A DNA stretch of 5,970 nt from Mycoplasmataceae bacterium (GTDB taxonomy: Bacteria > Bacillota_I > Bacilli_A > Mycoplasmatales > Hepatoplasmataceae): positions 1 through 5,970 of the forward strand of contig JABSQC010000044.1 in the NCBI GenBank assembly GCA_013214845.1, read 5' to 3'. Shown here piece after piece: positions 1 to 5,246 of the stretch. How positions within the stretch are numbered: position 1 is the first letter of the stretch; every line of letters starts with the position of its first letter. The translations under genes and the position numbers were made by a program. The notes below the pieces were generated by a model. It made no database searches and was not told the DNA's origin. It saw only the letters and a list, made by a program, of their open reading frames with translations.

Positions 1-4
1 AATA

Positions 5-466
5 CTATTTACTTTCAACTGATTTGCTTGAAGATAGTATTGCCTTACCACCAGCTTCTTCTATTGATTTCTTAGCACCAGCAGAAAATTTGTCTGCAGT
101 AATAGTAAATGCTTTATTTGCTTTAGAATTACCAATTACTTTTAACTCATCAAACTTTCCTTTTAAAATTCTTTTTTCAACTAGATAATTTGCATCAATA
201 ACATTATTATCAATTTTATTAAGTCTGTCAATTGTAATTTCTGCTACATTTTTTTGATTATAAGGAGTGAAACCTCTTTTAGGAAGTCTTCTATATATAG
301 GAGTTTGACCACCTTCAAAACCAATTCTTACGCTACCACCAGATCTTGATTTTTGACCATTTTCTCCTCTACCGGCAGTTTTACCAGTCTTAGAACCAAT
401 TCCTCTTCCGACTCTTTTTTTATCTTTTCTTGAACCTTCAGTATATTTTAACTCATTTAATTTCAT
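5..466 (-). CDS. rplO: 50S ribosomal protein L15
   Basis: The 153-residue product is slightly longer than the usual ~145. L15 is a late-assembly protein with an extended N-terminal arm that threads into 23S rRNA. The arm is clear: MKLNELKYTEGSRKDKKRVG, the glycine-rich RGIGSKTGKTAGRGENGQKSR, then IGFEGGQTPIYRRLPKRGF. The globular C-terminal half includes the VIGNSKANKAFTITADKFSAGAKKSIEEAGG region of the L15 signature, and ends with a short Ser/Lys tail. The start follows GAGGT (473-477) at 6 bases, a modest site. The TAG stop (5-7) is complete, leaving 4 bases to the window edge; secY would be expected next in related genomes but none of it is visible. Confidence 0.99.
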   Translation of the reverse strand: MKLNELKYTEGSRKDKKRVGRGIGSKTGKTAGRGENGQKSRSGGSVRIGFEGGQTPIYRRLPKRGFTPYNQKNVAEITIDRLNKIDNNVIDANYLVEKRILKGKFDELKVIGNSKANKAFTITADKFSAGAKKSIEEAGGKAILSSSKSVESK

Positions 467-478
467 TTTCTTACCTCA

Positions 479-646
479 CTACTTAGTGTTTGATGCTCCA
501 TTAGTATTTCTTTGTGAATTAGAATTAAATCTATTATTTTTGTTATTTTTACCATTATAAGGTCTTTTTTTGAAAGGTCTTCTAGATTGATTTTTAATTT
601 GTTGAGCTCTTAAGTTAGGAGTTCTATCAAATTTTGGATCTGATTT
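479..646 (-). other. C-terminal Asn/Arg/Lys-rich tail of S5
   Basis: About residues 221-275. It is strongly basic at first ([20 protein letters not shown]) and ends in an Asn/Ser/Gln/Thr-rich run ([15 protein letters not shown]). Composition suggests a disordered, RNA-contacting tail. The opposite charge character to the N-terminal extension is noteworthy. The boundary is approximate. Confidence 0.75.
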
Positions 647-1306
647 TTTATCACTCTTAAGATAATCATAATATTCACCAGATTTAATTGATGTTAATGC
701 ATCAATTGTTGCAGCAATAACATTATATTTATTGTTAGATTTAGATACAACTTTTGAGTACATGTTTTGGAAACCAGCAAGTTCAACAACTGCACGAACT
801 GTATCTGAAACAACTAACCCCTTACCTTTTCCAGCAGGCATTAATTTAACTTTTGCTGCACCTGATGATCCTGTTCATTCATGATAAACTGTATCAGAAC
901 TTCTATCAATTCTAACTTGAACTAAATTTTTCTTAGCATCAGCAATTGCTTTTTTAATAGCTTCAGGAACTTCTTTAGCTTTAGCAGTACCAAAACCAAC
1001 TTGTCCTTTTTTATTTCCAACTACTACTAGAGCACTAAATCTAAATTGACGTCCACCTTTAGTAACTTTAATAACACGACGTATTTGAATGATTTTTTCT
1101 TCCATTCCGTCCATAGATTTTCTTTTAAATCTTTGTTCAGCAACAAATGGATCTTCAAATTTAACTATTGAATCATTAACTAAAACTTCTTTACTTTTAG
1201 CTTTTGTATTGTCTTTTTTTTCTTCTACTTGAGAAGAGTTATTTTTTATTTCATTTTCTTTTGTTTCACTATTTTCAATAGCTGTTTTGTTTTCTTCTAA
1301 TAACAT
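479..1306 (-). CDS. rpsE: 30S ribosomal protein S5 with extensions at both ends
   Basis: This 275-residue S5 is much longer than the usual ~166. The core (about residues 65-220) has the double-stranded-RNA-binding-like N-domain, [20 protein letters not shown] and [29 protein letters not shown], and the C-domain, [20 protein letters not shown] and [14 protein letters not shown]5 lies at the mRNA entry side and affects decoding accuracy; the VTKGGR loop is the region where spectinomycin-resistance changes occur in other bacteria and looks normal. Trp144 is TGA (875-877); with the standard code the gene would split into two pieces. Residues 1 to about 50 are Glu/Lys/Asn-rich, and about 221-275 are basic and Asn/Arg-rich. 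The frame is continuous, with no frameshift. The stop is TAG, 12 bases before rplO. Confidence 0.98.
1157..1306 (-). other. N-terminal low-complexity extension of S5
   Basis: About residues 1-50 of S5, rich in Glu, Lys, Asn and Ser (for example [20 protein letters not shown]), with no hydrophobic segment resembling a signal or membrane helix. The strong ribosome binding site just before it argues that it is translated. The boundary with the core is approximate. Confidence 0.75.
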
Positions 1307-1310
1307 ACTT

Positions 1311-1318
1311 CTCTCCTA
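1311..1318 (-). promoter_or_regulatory. TAGGAGAG: rplR stop merged with rpsE ribosome binding site
   Basis: AGGAG (1313-1317) uses the last two bases of the rplR TAG and lies 6 bases before the ATG at 1304-1306. This spacing supports the far-upstream S5 start, so the N-terminal extension of S5 is probably translated and is not an annotation artefact. Confidence 0.8.
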
Positions 1319-1672
1319 AAATTTAAGTCCTTGCTCTCTAGCAGAATCAGCAAGAGCTTTAACTGAGCCATGATAAAGGTTTCCACCACGATCAAAAACG
1401 ACTTCATTAATATTTTTTTCTTTAGCTTTTTTAGCTAATTCAGCACCTAGTTTTTTAGCAGACTCAATGTTTGTTCCATTTTTCAACTTTAGAGATTTTG
1501 ATGACATTCCTAACAAAGTAACACCTTTGTCATCATCAATTATTTGAACATAAAAATTCTTATTAGATTTGTAGACAGACATTCTTGGTCTTTCTGCAGT
1601 ACCTAATGCAACTTTTTTAATTCTATAATGTCTTTTTTGTTTTTGAATTCTTTTTTCTTTATTTATATTCAT
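1316..1672 (-). CDS. rplR: 50S ribosomal protein L18
   Basis: At 118 residues this is a standard L18, which binds 5S rRNA with L5 in the central protuberance. After a short basic N-terminus (RIQKQKRHYRIKKVALGTAE) come RPRMSVYKSNKNFYVQIIDDDKG, the helix AKKLGAELAKKAKEKNI, and the conserved end VVFDRGGNLYHGSVKALADSAREQGLKF. The start is supported by GAGGT (1678-1682), 5 bases upstream, a weaker site than its neighbours have. The TAG stop (1316-1318) forms part of the rpsE ribosome binding site. Confidence 0.99.
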   Translation of the reverse strand: MNINKEKRIQKQKRHYRIKKVALGTAERPRMSVYKSNKNFYVQIIDDDKGVTLLGMSSKSLKLKNGTNIESAKKLGAELAKKAKEKNINEVVFDRGGNLYHGSVKALADSAREQGLKF

Positions 1673-1687
1673 ATTCTACCTCTTAAA

Positions 1688-2236
1688 CTATTGAGCTTGT
1701 TTTCCTGCTTTTCTTAGAACCTTTTCATCAGTATATCTAATACCTTTTCCACCGTATGGTTCTGGTTTTTTAAAGTCTCTTATTTTTGCAGCTGTATTAC
1801 CAACTAGCACTTTATCAATTCCAGATACTGAGAATTCAGTTGGTTTTTTAACTTCTATTTTAATACCTTCAGGAATTTCGAATTTTACAGGGTGAGAAAA
1901 TCCAAGTGATAATTCCAAGGCATTTCCAACTAGTTTAGTTTTGTAACCAACACCTATAATTTTCATTTCTTTTTTATATCCTTTAGATACTCCTGTAACT
2001 AAATTAGATATATTTGCATTTGTTGTACCGTGAAGTGATGAAGATTTTTTATTATTTCTTTTTTCAGTATTTGTATTTTCTACAGTAATTTGATTTTCTA
2101 ATATATTAACTTTAATAACTGGGTTTTTATCTAAACTAAGAGTTCCTAATTTACCTGTGACAGTAATAGTATTTCCATTCATATTAGCACTAACACCTTC
2201 AGGTAGTGCAATTATTCTTTTTCCTATACGACTCAT
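1688..2236 (-). CDS. rplF: 50S ribosomal protein L6
   Basis: The 182-residue product is a typical bacterial L6, built of two similar alpha/beta domains and located near the sarcin-ricin loop and the L7/L12 stalk base. It opens MSRIGKRIIALPEGV, the first domain ends with NLVTGVSKGYKKEMKIIGVGYK, and the second has ELSLGFSHPVKFEIPEGIKIEV and the family signature FKKPEPYGGKGIRY near the C-terminus. The stretch NTEKRNNKKSSSLHG (about residues 55-69) is unusually rich in Asn, Lys and Ser, but it occupies the position of the variable KxxxxLHGTTRA helix and needs no special explanation. The stop is TAG, 15 bases before rplR. Confidence 0.99.
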   Translation of the reverse strand: MSRIGKRIIALPEGVSANMNGNTITVTGKLGTLSLDKNPVIKVNILENQITVENTNTEKRNNKKSSSLHGTTNANISNLVTGVSKGYKKEMKIIGVGYKTKLVGNALELSLGFSHPVKFEIPEGIKIEVKKPTEFSVSGIDKVLVGNTAAKIRDFKKPEPYGGKGIRYTDEKVLRKAGKQAQ

Positions 2237-2241
2237 AATAT

Positions 2242-2248
2242 CTCCCTA
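2242..2248 (-). promoter_or_regulatory. TAGGGAG: rpsH stop merged with rplF ribosome binding site
   Basis: The rpsH TAG stop runs into GGGAG, 5 bases before the L6 ATG (2234-2236). With the preceding TGA-Trp codon the junction reads TGATAGGGAG. Confidence 0.7.
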
Positions 2249-2641
2249 TCAAACATGGGCTAGTATTTCACCACCCACGTTTAATTCCTTAGCTTCCATA
2301 TTTGTTATTATCCCTTTAGATGTTGATATTATTGCAATACCATATCCATTAAGAACAATAGGAAGGTTTTCGCATTCTACATATACTCTTAAACCTGGTT
2401 TTGATATTCTTTTTATTCCTGTTATTACTTTGCTCTTAGATTTATATTTTAATGTTATTACTATATTAGATTTAACTTTGTCTAACTTTTCAATTTTATA
2501 ATCTGATATGTATCCTTCATTTTTTAGAATTTCTGCAATTCTTATTTTTACTTTAGAAGCAGGTATTTCTACACGTGCATGCTTTCTTTCGTTAGCATTT
2601 CTAATTCTTGTTAACATATCTGCTATTGGATCGTTTGTCAT
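2246..2641 (-). CDS. rpsH: 30S ribosomal protein S8
   Basis: The 131-residue product binds the central domain of 16S rRNA and, in E. coli, represses translation of the spc operon by binding near the L5 start. The sequence opens [21 protein letters not shown] and keeps [32 protein letters not shown] and the rRNA-binding signature region [31 protein letters not shown]. The terminal Trp, a conserved feature of bacterial S8, is TGA (2249-2251) followed at once by TAG (2246-2248). Reading TGA as stop would give 130 residues without it. The TAG also begins the AGGGAG ribosome binding site of rplF. Whether S8 autoregulates here cannot be told from the sequence by eye. Confidence 0.99.
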
Positions 2642-2649
2642 AATTTATT

Positions 2650-2657
2650 CCTCCTTT
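2650..2657 (-). promoter_or_regulatory. Ribosome binding site of rpsH
   Basis: AAAGGAGG stands 8 bases before the S8 ATG (2639-2641), inside the 28-base rpsZ-rpsH gap. Unlike most junctions in this half of the window it does not include the preceding stop codon. The remaining gap sequence is A/T-rich with no clear hairpin. Confidence 0.8.
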
Positions 2658-2669
2658 AAAAATCTTTCA

Positions 2670-2855
2670 CTATCAAGAAGATTTTTTCACTCCTGGTAAT
2701 TGTCCTTTGTGTGCTAATTCTCTAAAACAAATACGGCATATTCCATATTTACGCATGTAAGCATGTGGTCTTCCACATTGGCTACAACGATTGTATTTTC
2801 TGACTTTAAATTTTGGTTCTTTTTTTGCTTTTTCTACTAGTGCTTTTCTTGCCAT
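2670..2855 (-). CDS. rpsZ: 30S ribosomal protein S14, zinc-binding (type Z) form
   Basis: The 61-residue product is the short, zinc-dependent form of S14, which sits in the 30S head. Four cysteines form a zinc ribbon: Cys24-x2-Cys27 (RCSQCGRPH) and Cys40-x2-Cys43 (ICRICFRE). The length and end, [11 protein letters not shown], match type-Z S14, whose last residue is usually Trp. Here that Trp is TGA (2673-2675), directly followed by the true TAG stop (2670-2672), so a standard-code annotation would drop the last residue. The gene may be named rpsN in some annotations. It is followed by a 28-base gap, the widest in the window. Confidence 0.98.
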
Positions 2856-2860
2856 TCTTT

Positions 2861-2866
2861 CTCCTA
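2861..2866 (-). promoter_or_regulatory. TAGGAG: rplE stop merged with rpsZ ribosome binding site
   Basis: The rplE stop TAG (2864-2866) is continuous with AGGAG (2861-2865), 5 bases before the S14 ATG at 2853-2855. This is the same design as at rplN/rplX. Confidence 0.75.
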
Positions 2867-3415
2867 TTTTTTAAGAGGCATACCTATTTGGTATAGCAAC
2901 TCTTTTGCCTCTTCATTGTCGTTTGTTGATGTGACAATAGTTATGTCACAACCTTTCATGAACTTAACTTTGTCAAATTCTATTTCAGGAAAAACAATTA
3001 ATTCTTTTATCCCAAATGTATAATTACCTGATTTGTCAAATGACTTGTTTGATAAACCACGGAAATCCCTTATACGAGGAATTGAAACATTGATTAACTT
3101 TTCTAAGAAGTCATACATGTATTGACCTCTTAGAGTTACTTTAACTCCAATAGGCATTCCTTCTCTTAATTTGAAACCAGCTATTGATTTCTTTGCTTTA
3201 GTAATAATTGGTTTTTGTCCTGTTATTTTTTCAATATCAGAAACCGCTTCATTAATAATATTTTTATCAGCAATTGCTCTCTTTCCTAAACCTATGTTTA
3301 TTACAACTTTTTCGATTTTTGCTGACTGCATTATAGATGAATGATTAAATTTAACTTTTAAATTATTTTTTATTTCGTTTTCGTATTTGTTATATATCTC
3401 TGAATTTTTTATCAT
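2864..3415 (-). CDS. rplE: 50S ribosomal protein L5
   Basis: The 183-residue product matches the usual L5 length. L5 binds 5S rRNA in the central protuberance and contacts P-site tRNA and S13 across the subunit interface. Recognisable parts are the N-terminal helix ending in [21 protein letters not shown], the segment [27 protein letters not shown] (the L5 signature), then [32 protein letters not shown] and the closing [16 protein letters not shown]. There is no TGA. The start is fixed by AAGGAG 7 bases upstream. The TAG stop begins 8 bases before rpsZ and forms part of its ribosome binding site. Confidence 0.99.
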   Translation of the reverse strand: MIKNSEIYNKYENEIKNNLKVKFNHSSIMQSAKIEKVVINIGLGKRAIADKNIINEAVSDIEKITGQKPIITKAKKSIAGFKLREGMPIGVKVTLRGQYMYDFLEKLINVSIPRIRDFRGLSNKSFDKSGNYTFGIKELIVFPEIEFDKVKFMKGCDITIVTSTNDNEEAKELLYQIGMPLKK

Positions 3416-3422
3416 TTTAATT

Positions 3423-3429
3423 CTCCTTA
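3423..3429 (-). promoter_or_regulatory. TAAGGAG: rplX stop merged with rplE ribosome binding site
   Basis: AAGGAG (3423-3428) uses the last two bases of the rplX stop TAA (3427-3429) and is 7 bases before the rplE ATG. In E. coli the start region of L5 is where S8 binds its own message to repress the spc operon. I could not recognise an S8-like helix here by eye. Confidence 0.75.
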
Positions 3430-3747
3430 AGAAAGTTTAGTTCCTGTTTTTTTAGAATAACGATATTTTTTACCAGTTGACTCATCAAATTTGTAACCTA
3501 CTCTTGTTGCAACTTTAGAGTCTTTCTTTCCATCTAGTAGCATTACATTTGATATATCAATTGGTTTTTCAACATCTTGAATTCCACCTTCAGGATTAGC
3601 CTGAGTTGGTTTGTAGTGTACTTTTCTAACATTTACACCATCAACTTCCACTTTATTTATTGAAGGGAATGCTTTTGTAACAACACCTTCTTTTCCTTTA
3701 TCTTTTCCTGATATAACAACTACTCTATCACCTTTTTTAATCTTCAT
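3427..3747 (-). CDS. rplX: 50S ribosomal protein L24
   Basis: The 106-residue product is an L24 of normal length. L24 is one of the first proteins to bind 23S rRNA and nucleates 50S assembly near the tunnel exit. The N-terminal KOW motif is clear at about residues 3-31 ([20 protein letters not shown]), followed by [35 protein letters not shown] and a C-terminal [21 protein letters not shown]. All are family landmarks. It ends in TAA, the only TAA stop in the spc part of this window, and that stop overlaps the AAGGAG of rplE. Confidence 0.99.
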   Translation of the reverse strand: MKIKKGDRVVVISGKDKGKEGVVTKAFPSINKVEVDGVNVRKVHYKPTQANPEGGIQDVEKPIDISNVMLLDGKKDSKVATRVGYKFDESTGKKYRYSKKTGTKLS

Positions 3748-3752
3748 AATTT

Positions 3753-3758
3753 CTCCTA
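3753..3758 (-). promoter_or_regulatory. TAGGAG: rplN stop merged with rplX ribosome binding site
   Basis: The rplN stop TAG supplies the A and first G of AGGAG, with 5 bases to the rplX ATG at 3745-3747. A terminating ribosome therefore sits directly on the initiation site of the next gene. Confidence 0.75.
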
Positions 3759-4124
3759 TAATACCTCTGGAGCCAATGAAACAATCTTCATGTAACCTTT
3801 ATCACGTAGCTCTCTAGCTACTGGTCCAAATATTCTTGTTCCTTTTGGAGTTCCATCTTCTTTAATTATTACTGCAGCATTTTCGTCAAATCTTATATGA
3901 TTACCAGTCTTTCTTTTCATTTGATGCTTTGTTCTAACTACTACAGCTTTAACCACTTGACCCTTTTTAATAGAACCATGTGGAGCAGCTTTTTTAACAG
4001 TAGCAACAATTACATCTCCAGTATAAGCATATCTTCTGTGAGATCCACCTAAACATCTGATTACTAATATTTCTTTAGCACCAGTGTTGTCGGCAACAAC
4101 TAGTCTTGATTCTGTTTGTACCAT
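3756..4124 (-). CDS. rplN: 50S ribosomal protein L14
   Basis: At 122 residues this is exactly the standard L14 length. L14 is a beta-barrel protein on the 50S interface that helps form intersubunit bridge B8 and is the docking site of the silencing factor RsfS in other bacteria. Diagnostic sequence includes [18 protein letters not shown], the [12 protein letters not shown] segment, [35 protein letters not shown] and the end [16 protein letters not shown]. There is no Trp and no frame problem. Its TAG stop (3756-3758) is part of the Shine-Dalgarno sequence of rplX. Confidence 0.99.
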   Translation of the reverse strand: MVQTESRLVVADNTGAKEILVIRCLGGSHRRYAYTGDVIVATVKKAAPHGSIKKGQVVKAVVVRTKHQMKRKTGNHIRFDENAAVIIKEDGTPKGTRIFGPVARELRDKGYMKIVSLAPEVL

Positions 4125-4149
4125 CTTATTCTCTCCTTATTTATTAACC
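4125..4149 (-). promoter_or_regulatory. rpsQ-rplN junction (S10/spc boundary) with rplN ribosome binding site
   Basis: This 25-base gap is where the E. coli S10 and spc operons are separated. It contains AAGGAG (4133-4138), 8 bases before the L14 ATG, and otherwise only A/T-rich sequence. I see no hairpin plus T-run and no convincing -35/-10 pair, so the two clusters are probably co-transcribed. Confidence 0.7.
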
Positions 4150-4407
4150 TTAGTTTCTTTTTTCAACAACTTCAATCAGTCTAAAATTTTTATTTTTAGA
4201 TAATGGCTTTGTTTGCATTATCCTAACAATGTCATTCATTGTAGCTTCATTATTTTCATCATGAGCTTGTAGTTTCTTAGAGTATTTAACTCTCTTTCCA
4301 TACAATGGGTGCATTCTGTAAGTGTCAACTCTAACAACTATTGTTTTGTCTTGTTTATCAGAAACTACATATCCTTGATAAACTTGTTTTGCATTATGTC
4401 TTTCCAT
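4150..4407 (-). CDS. rpsQ: 30S ribosomal protein S17
   Basis: The 85-residue product is a single OB-fold protein that binds 16S rRNA early in 30S assembly. It shows the family pattern: [21 protein letters not shown], then [19 protein letters not shown], and the end region [20 protein letters not shown], matching the usual TRPLSKxKxFRLVEVVE. It begins 2 bases after the L29 stop. An AGGAG (4421-4425) inside the last rpmC codons is 13 bases from the ATG, a longer spacing than at the other genes, so initiation may depend partly on ribosomes arriving from L29. In E. coli this is the last gene of the S10 operon; here it is followed by rplN after only 25 bases. Confidence 0.98.
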   Translation of the reverse strand: MERHNAKQVYQGYVVSDKQDKTIVVRVDTYRMHPLYGKRVKYSKKLQAHDENNEATMNDIVRIMQTKPLSKNKNFRLIEVVEKRN

Positions 4408-4409
4408 GT

Positions 4410-4619
4410 TTATTTATCTTCTCCTGTAGTTTCCTCTTTTTTTATTTCAGATTTATTTTCATGTGATTCTTTTTTTGAATCATTTTTAACAATCTCTTCT
4501 TTATTTACTTTTTTATCTGATGCTTCTTGTTTAACAACTTCTTTTTCTAGTTTTGTTTCTACTTTAACATCTTGTTTTTTTGTATCTTCTTTAGATTTAG
4601 AAGGCTTTGACTTCTTATC
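4410..4619 (-). other. Low-complexity Lys/Glu tail of L29
   Basis: This segment encodes about residues 67-135 of L29. It is almost entirely K, E, D, S, T, V, N and Q, with patches such as [10 protein letters not shown] at the end. No aromatic residue, cysteine or recognisable domain occurs in it. On the plus strand the same bases create a spurious open frame. The boundary with the core is approximate. Confidence 0.8.
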
Positions 4620-4817
4620 TAAATTCTTATCTTCCACAATATTTATTGCAGTATAAGCTCTTGCTATGTCTTTTCTAATTTCACTAAATTTATGAGTATC
4701 TGTTGCTTGACCAGTAGCTTTTTCAAACCTTAAGACAAACAATTGTTCTTTTAAATTTTGTACTATTTCTTCTAATTCTTTAGTAGATTTAGAACGTAAC
4801 TCTTTCATATCTAACAT
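4410..4817 (-). CDS. rpmC: 50S ribosomal protein L29 with long charged C-terminal tail
   Basis: Residues 1 to about 66 are a normal L29: [32 protein letters not shown], then [13 protein letters not shown], the two-helix hairpin that binds 23S rRNA near the exit tunnel and contacts the trigger factor / SRP docking site through L23. Residues about 67-135 are an added, very Lys- and Glu/Asp-rich tail with no hydrophobic core, probably disordered or a single charged helix. Total length is 135 against about 65 in most bacteria. From memory, long L29 tails also occur in the M. mycoides/capricolum group, so this is probably lineage-typical and not a fusion with a known domain. There is no TGA and no frame break. 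The TAA stop is 2 bases before the S17 start. Confidence 0.97.
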   Translation of the reverse strand: MLDMKELRSKSTKELEEIVQNLKEQLFVLRFEKATGQATDTHKFSEIRKDIARAYTAINIVEDKNLDKKSKPSKSKEDTKKQDVKVETKLEKEVVKQEASDKKVNKEEIVKNDSKKESHENKSEIKKEETTGEDK

Positions 4818-4818
4818 A

Positions 4819-5232
4819 TTATTCAGCCTCCTTAGAAATTATTTTGCATCTCATTGGTAATTTGTGCATTCCAAGTCTTAGAGCTTCTCTAGCAATTTCC
4901 TCAGAAACACCATCAACTTCAAACATTATTCTACCTTTTTTAACAACTGCAACATAATGATCTATTGACCCTTTACCTTTACCTTGCCTAACTTCTAATG
5001 GTTTTTTTGTAATTGGCAAGTCGGGAAATATTCTAATTCAAACTTGTCCATTACGTTTCATGTATCTAGTAATAGCAATACGTGTAGCTTCTATTTGTCT
5101 AGCAGTTACATAATTACCATCCAATGCAACTAATCCAAATGAACCGAACTCTAGTTTAGTACCTCTAGTTGCAGGTCCTTCAAAAGATCTTTGGAAGGGT
5201 TTTCTTCATTTTAATCTTTTAGGTTGTAACAT
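4819..5232 (-). CDS. rplP: 50S ribosomal protein L16
   Basis: The 137-residue product has the usual length of L16, which helps organise the A-site tRNA region and the base of the L7/L12 stalk near the peptidyl transferase centre. It opens [13 protein letters not shown] and contains [16 protein letters not shown], the conserved [23 protein letters not shown], and the glycine/lysine-rich [20 protein letters not shown] loop. Trp9 (5206-5208) and Trp65 (5038-5040) are both TGA, so a standard-code reading would keep only the last half from an internal TTG at 5019. Arg51, Ile52 and Arg56, positions where changes give orthosomycin (evernimicin) resistance in other bacteria, are the usual residues. 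The TAA stop is followed 1 base later by the L29 ATG. Confidence 0.98.
4827..4833 (-). promoter_or_regulatory. Ribosome binding site of rpmC inside rplP
   Basis: AAGGAGG lies within the last L16 codons, 9 bases before the ATG at 4815-4817. It is 18 bases from the next in-frame ATG (4806-4808), so it favours the start giving MLDMKELRS over MKELRS. Confidence 0.8.
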
Positions 5233-5246
5233 TATTTATCCCCCTT
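5230..5246 (-). promoter_or_regulatory. Ribosome binding site and TAATG overlap, rpsC/rplP
   Basis: AAGGGGG (5240-5246), one base away from AAGGAGG, stands 7 bases before the L16 ATG. The rpsC TAA (5232-5234) shares its last A with that ATG (5230-5232). The arrangement copies the one at rplV/rpsC and decides the L16 start well upstream of two TGA-Trp codons. Confidence 0.8.

Noticed and set aside
842..877. Apparent break of rpsE into two genes
   Set aside because: The frame continues unchanged through one TGA, which is Trp in this code, and the joined protein matches S5 throughout. It is not a frameshift or pseudogene.
2157..2501. Plus-strand open frame of 114 codons, hydrophobic, membrane-like
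   Set aside because: It lies antisense to rpsH and the start of rplF. Its hydrophobic look arises from reverse-complemented Lys/Asn/Glu codons in A+T-rich DNA.
2642..2669. Possible terminator, promoter or regulatory hairpin in the widest gap (rpsZ-rpsH)
   Set aside because: The 28 bases hold a strong ribosome binding site and A/T-rich sequence only; I could not find an inverted repeat or promoter pair.
2508..2699. Plus-strand open frame of 63 codons
   Set aside because: It is antisense to rpsH and rpsZ and has no support beyond being open.
3405..3435. Possible S8 autoregulatory binding site at the L5 start
   Set aside because: E. coli has one here, but I could not see a helix with the expected internal loop by eye. 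A covariance search or RNA folding compared with the 16S rRNA S8 site would decide.
4309..4656. Plus-strand open frame of 115 codons, Ser/Phe-rich
   Set aside because: It is the antisense of the Lys/Glu-rich L29 tail and part of S17; AAA, GAA and AAG read backwards give Phe, Ser and Leu codons. It has no family resemblance, and both overlapped genes are certain.
5017..5019. TTG as a possible start for a short L16
   Set aside because: It lies in the middle of the conserved L16 sequence ([10 protein letters not shown]). The real ATG at 5230-5232 has a ribosome binding site and gives the standard 137 residues.
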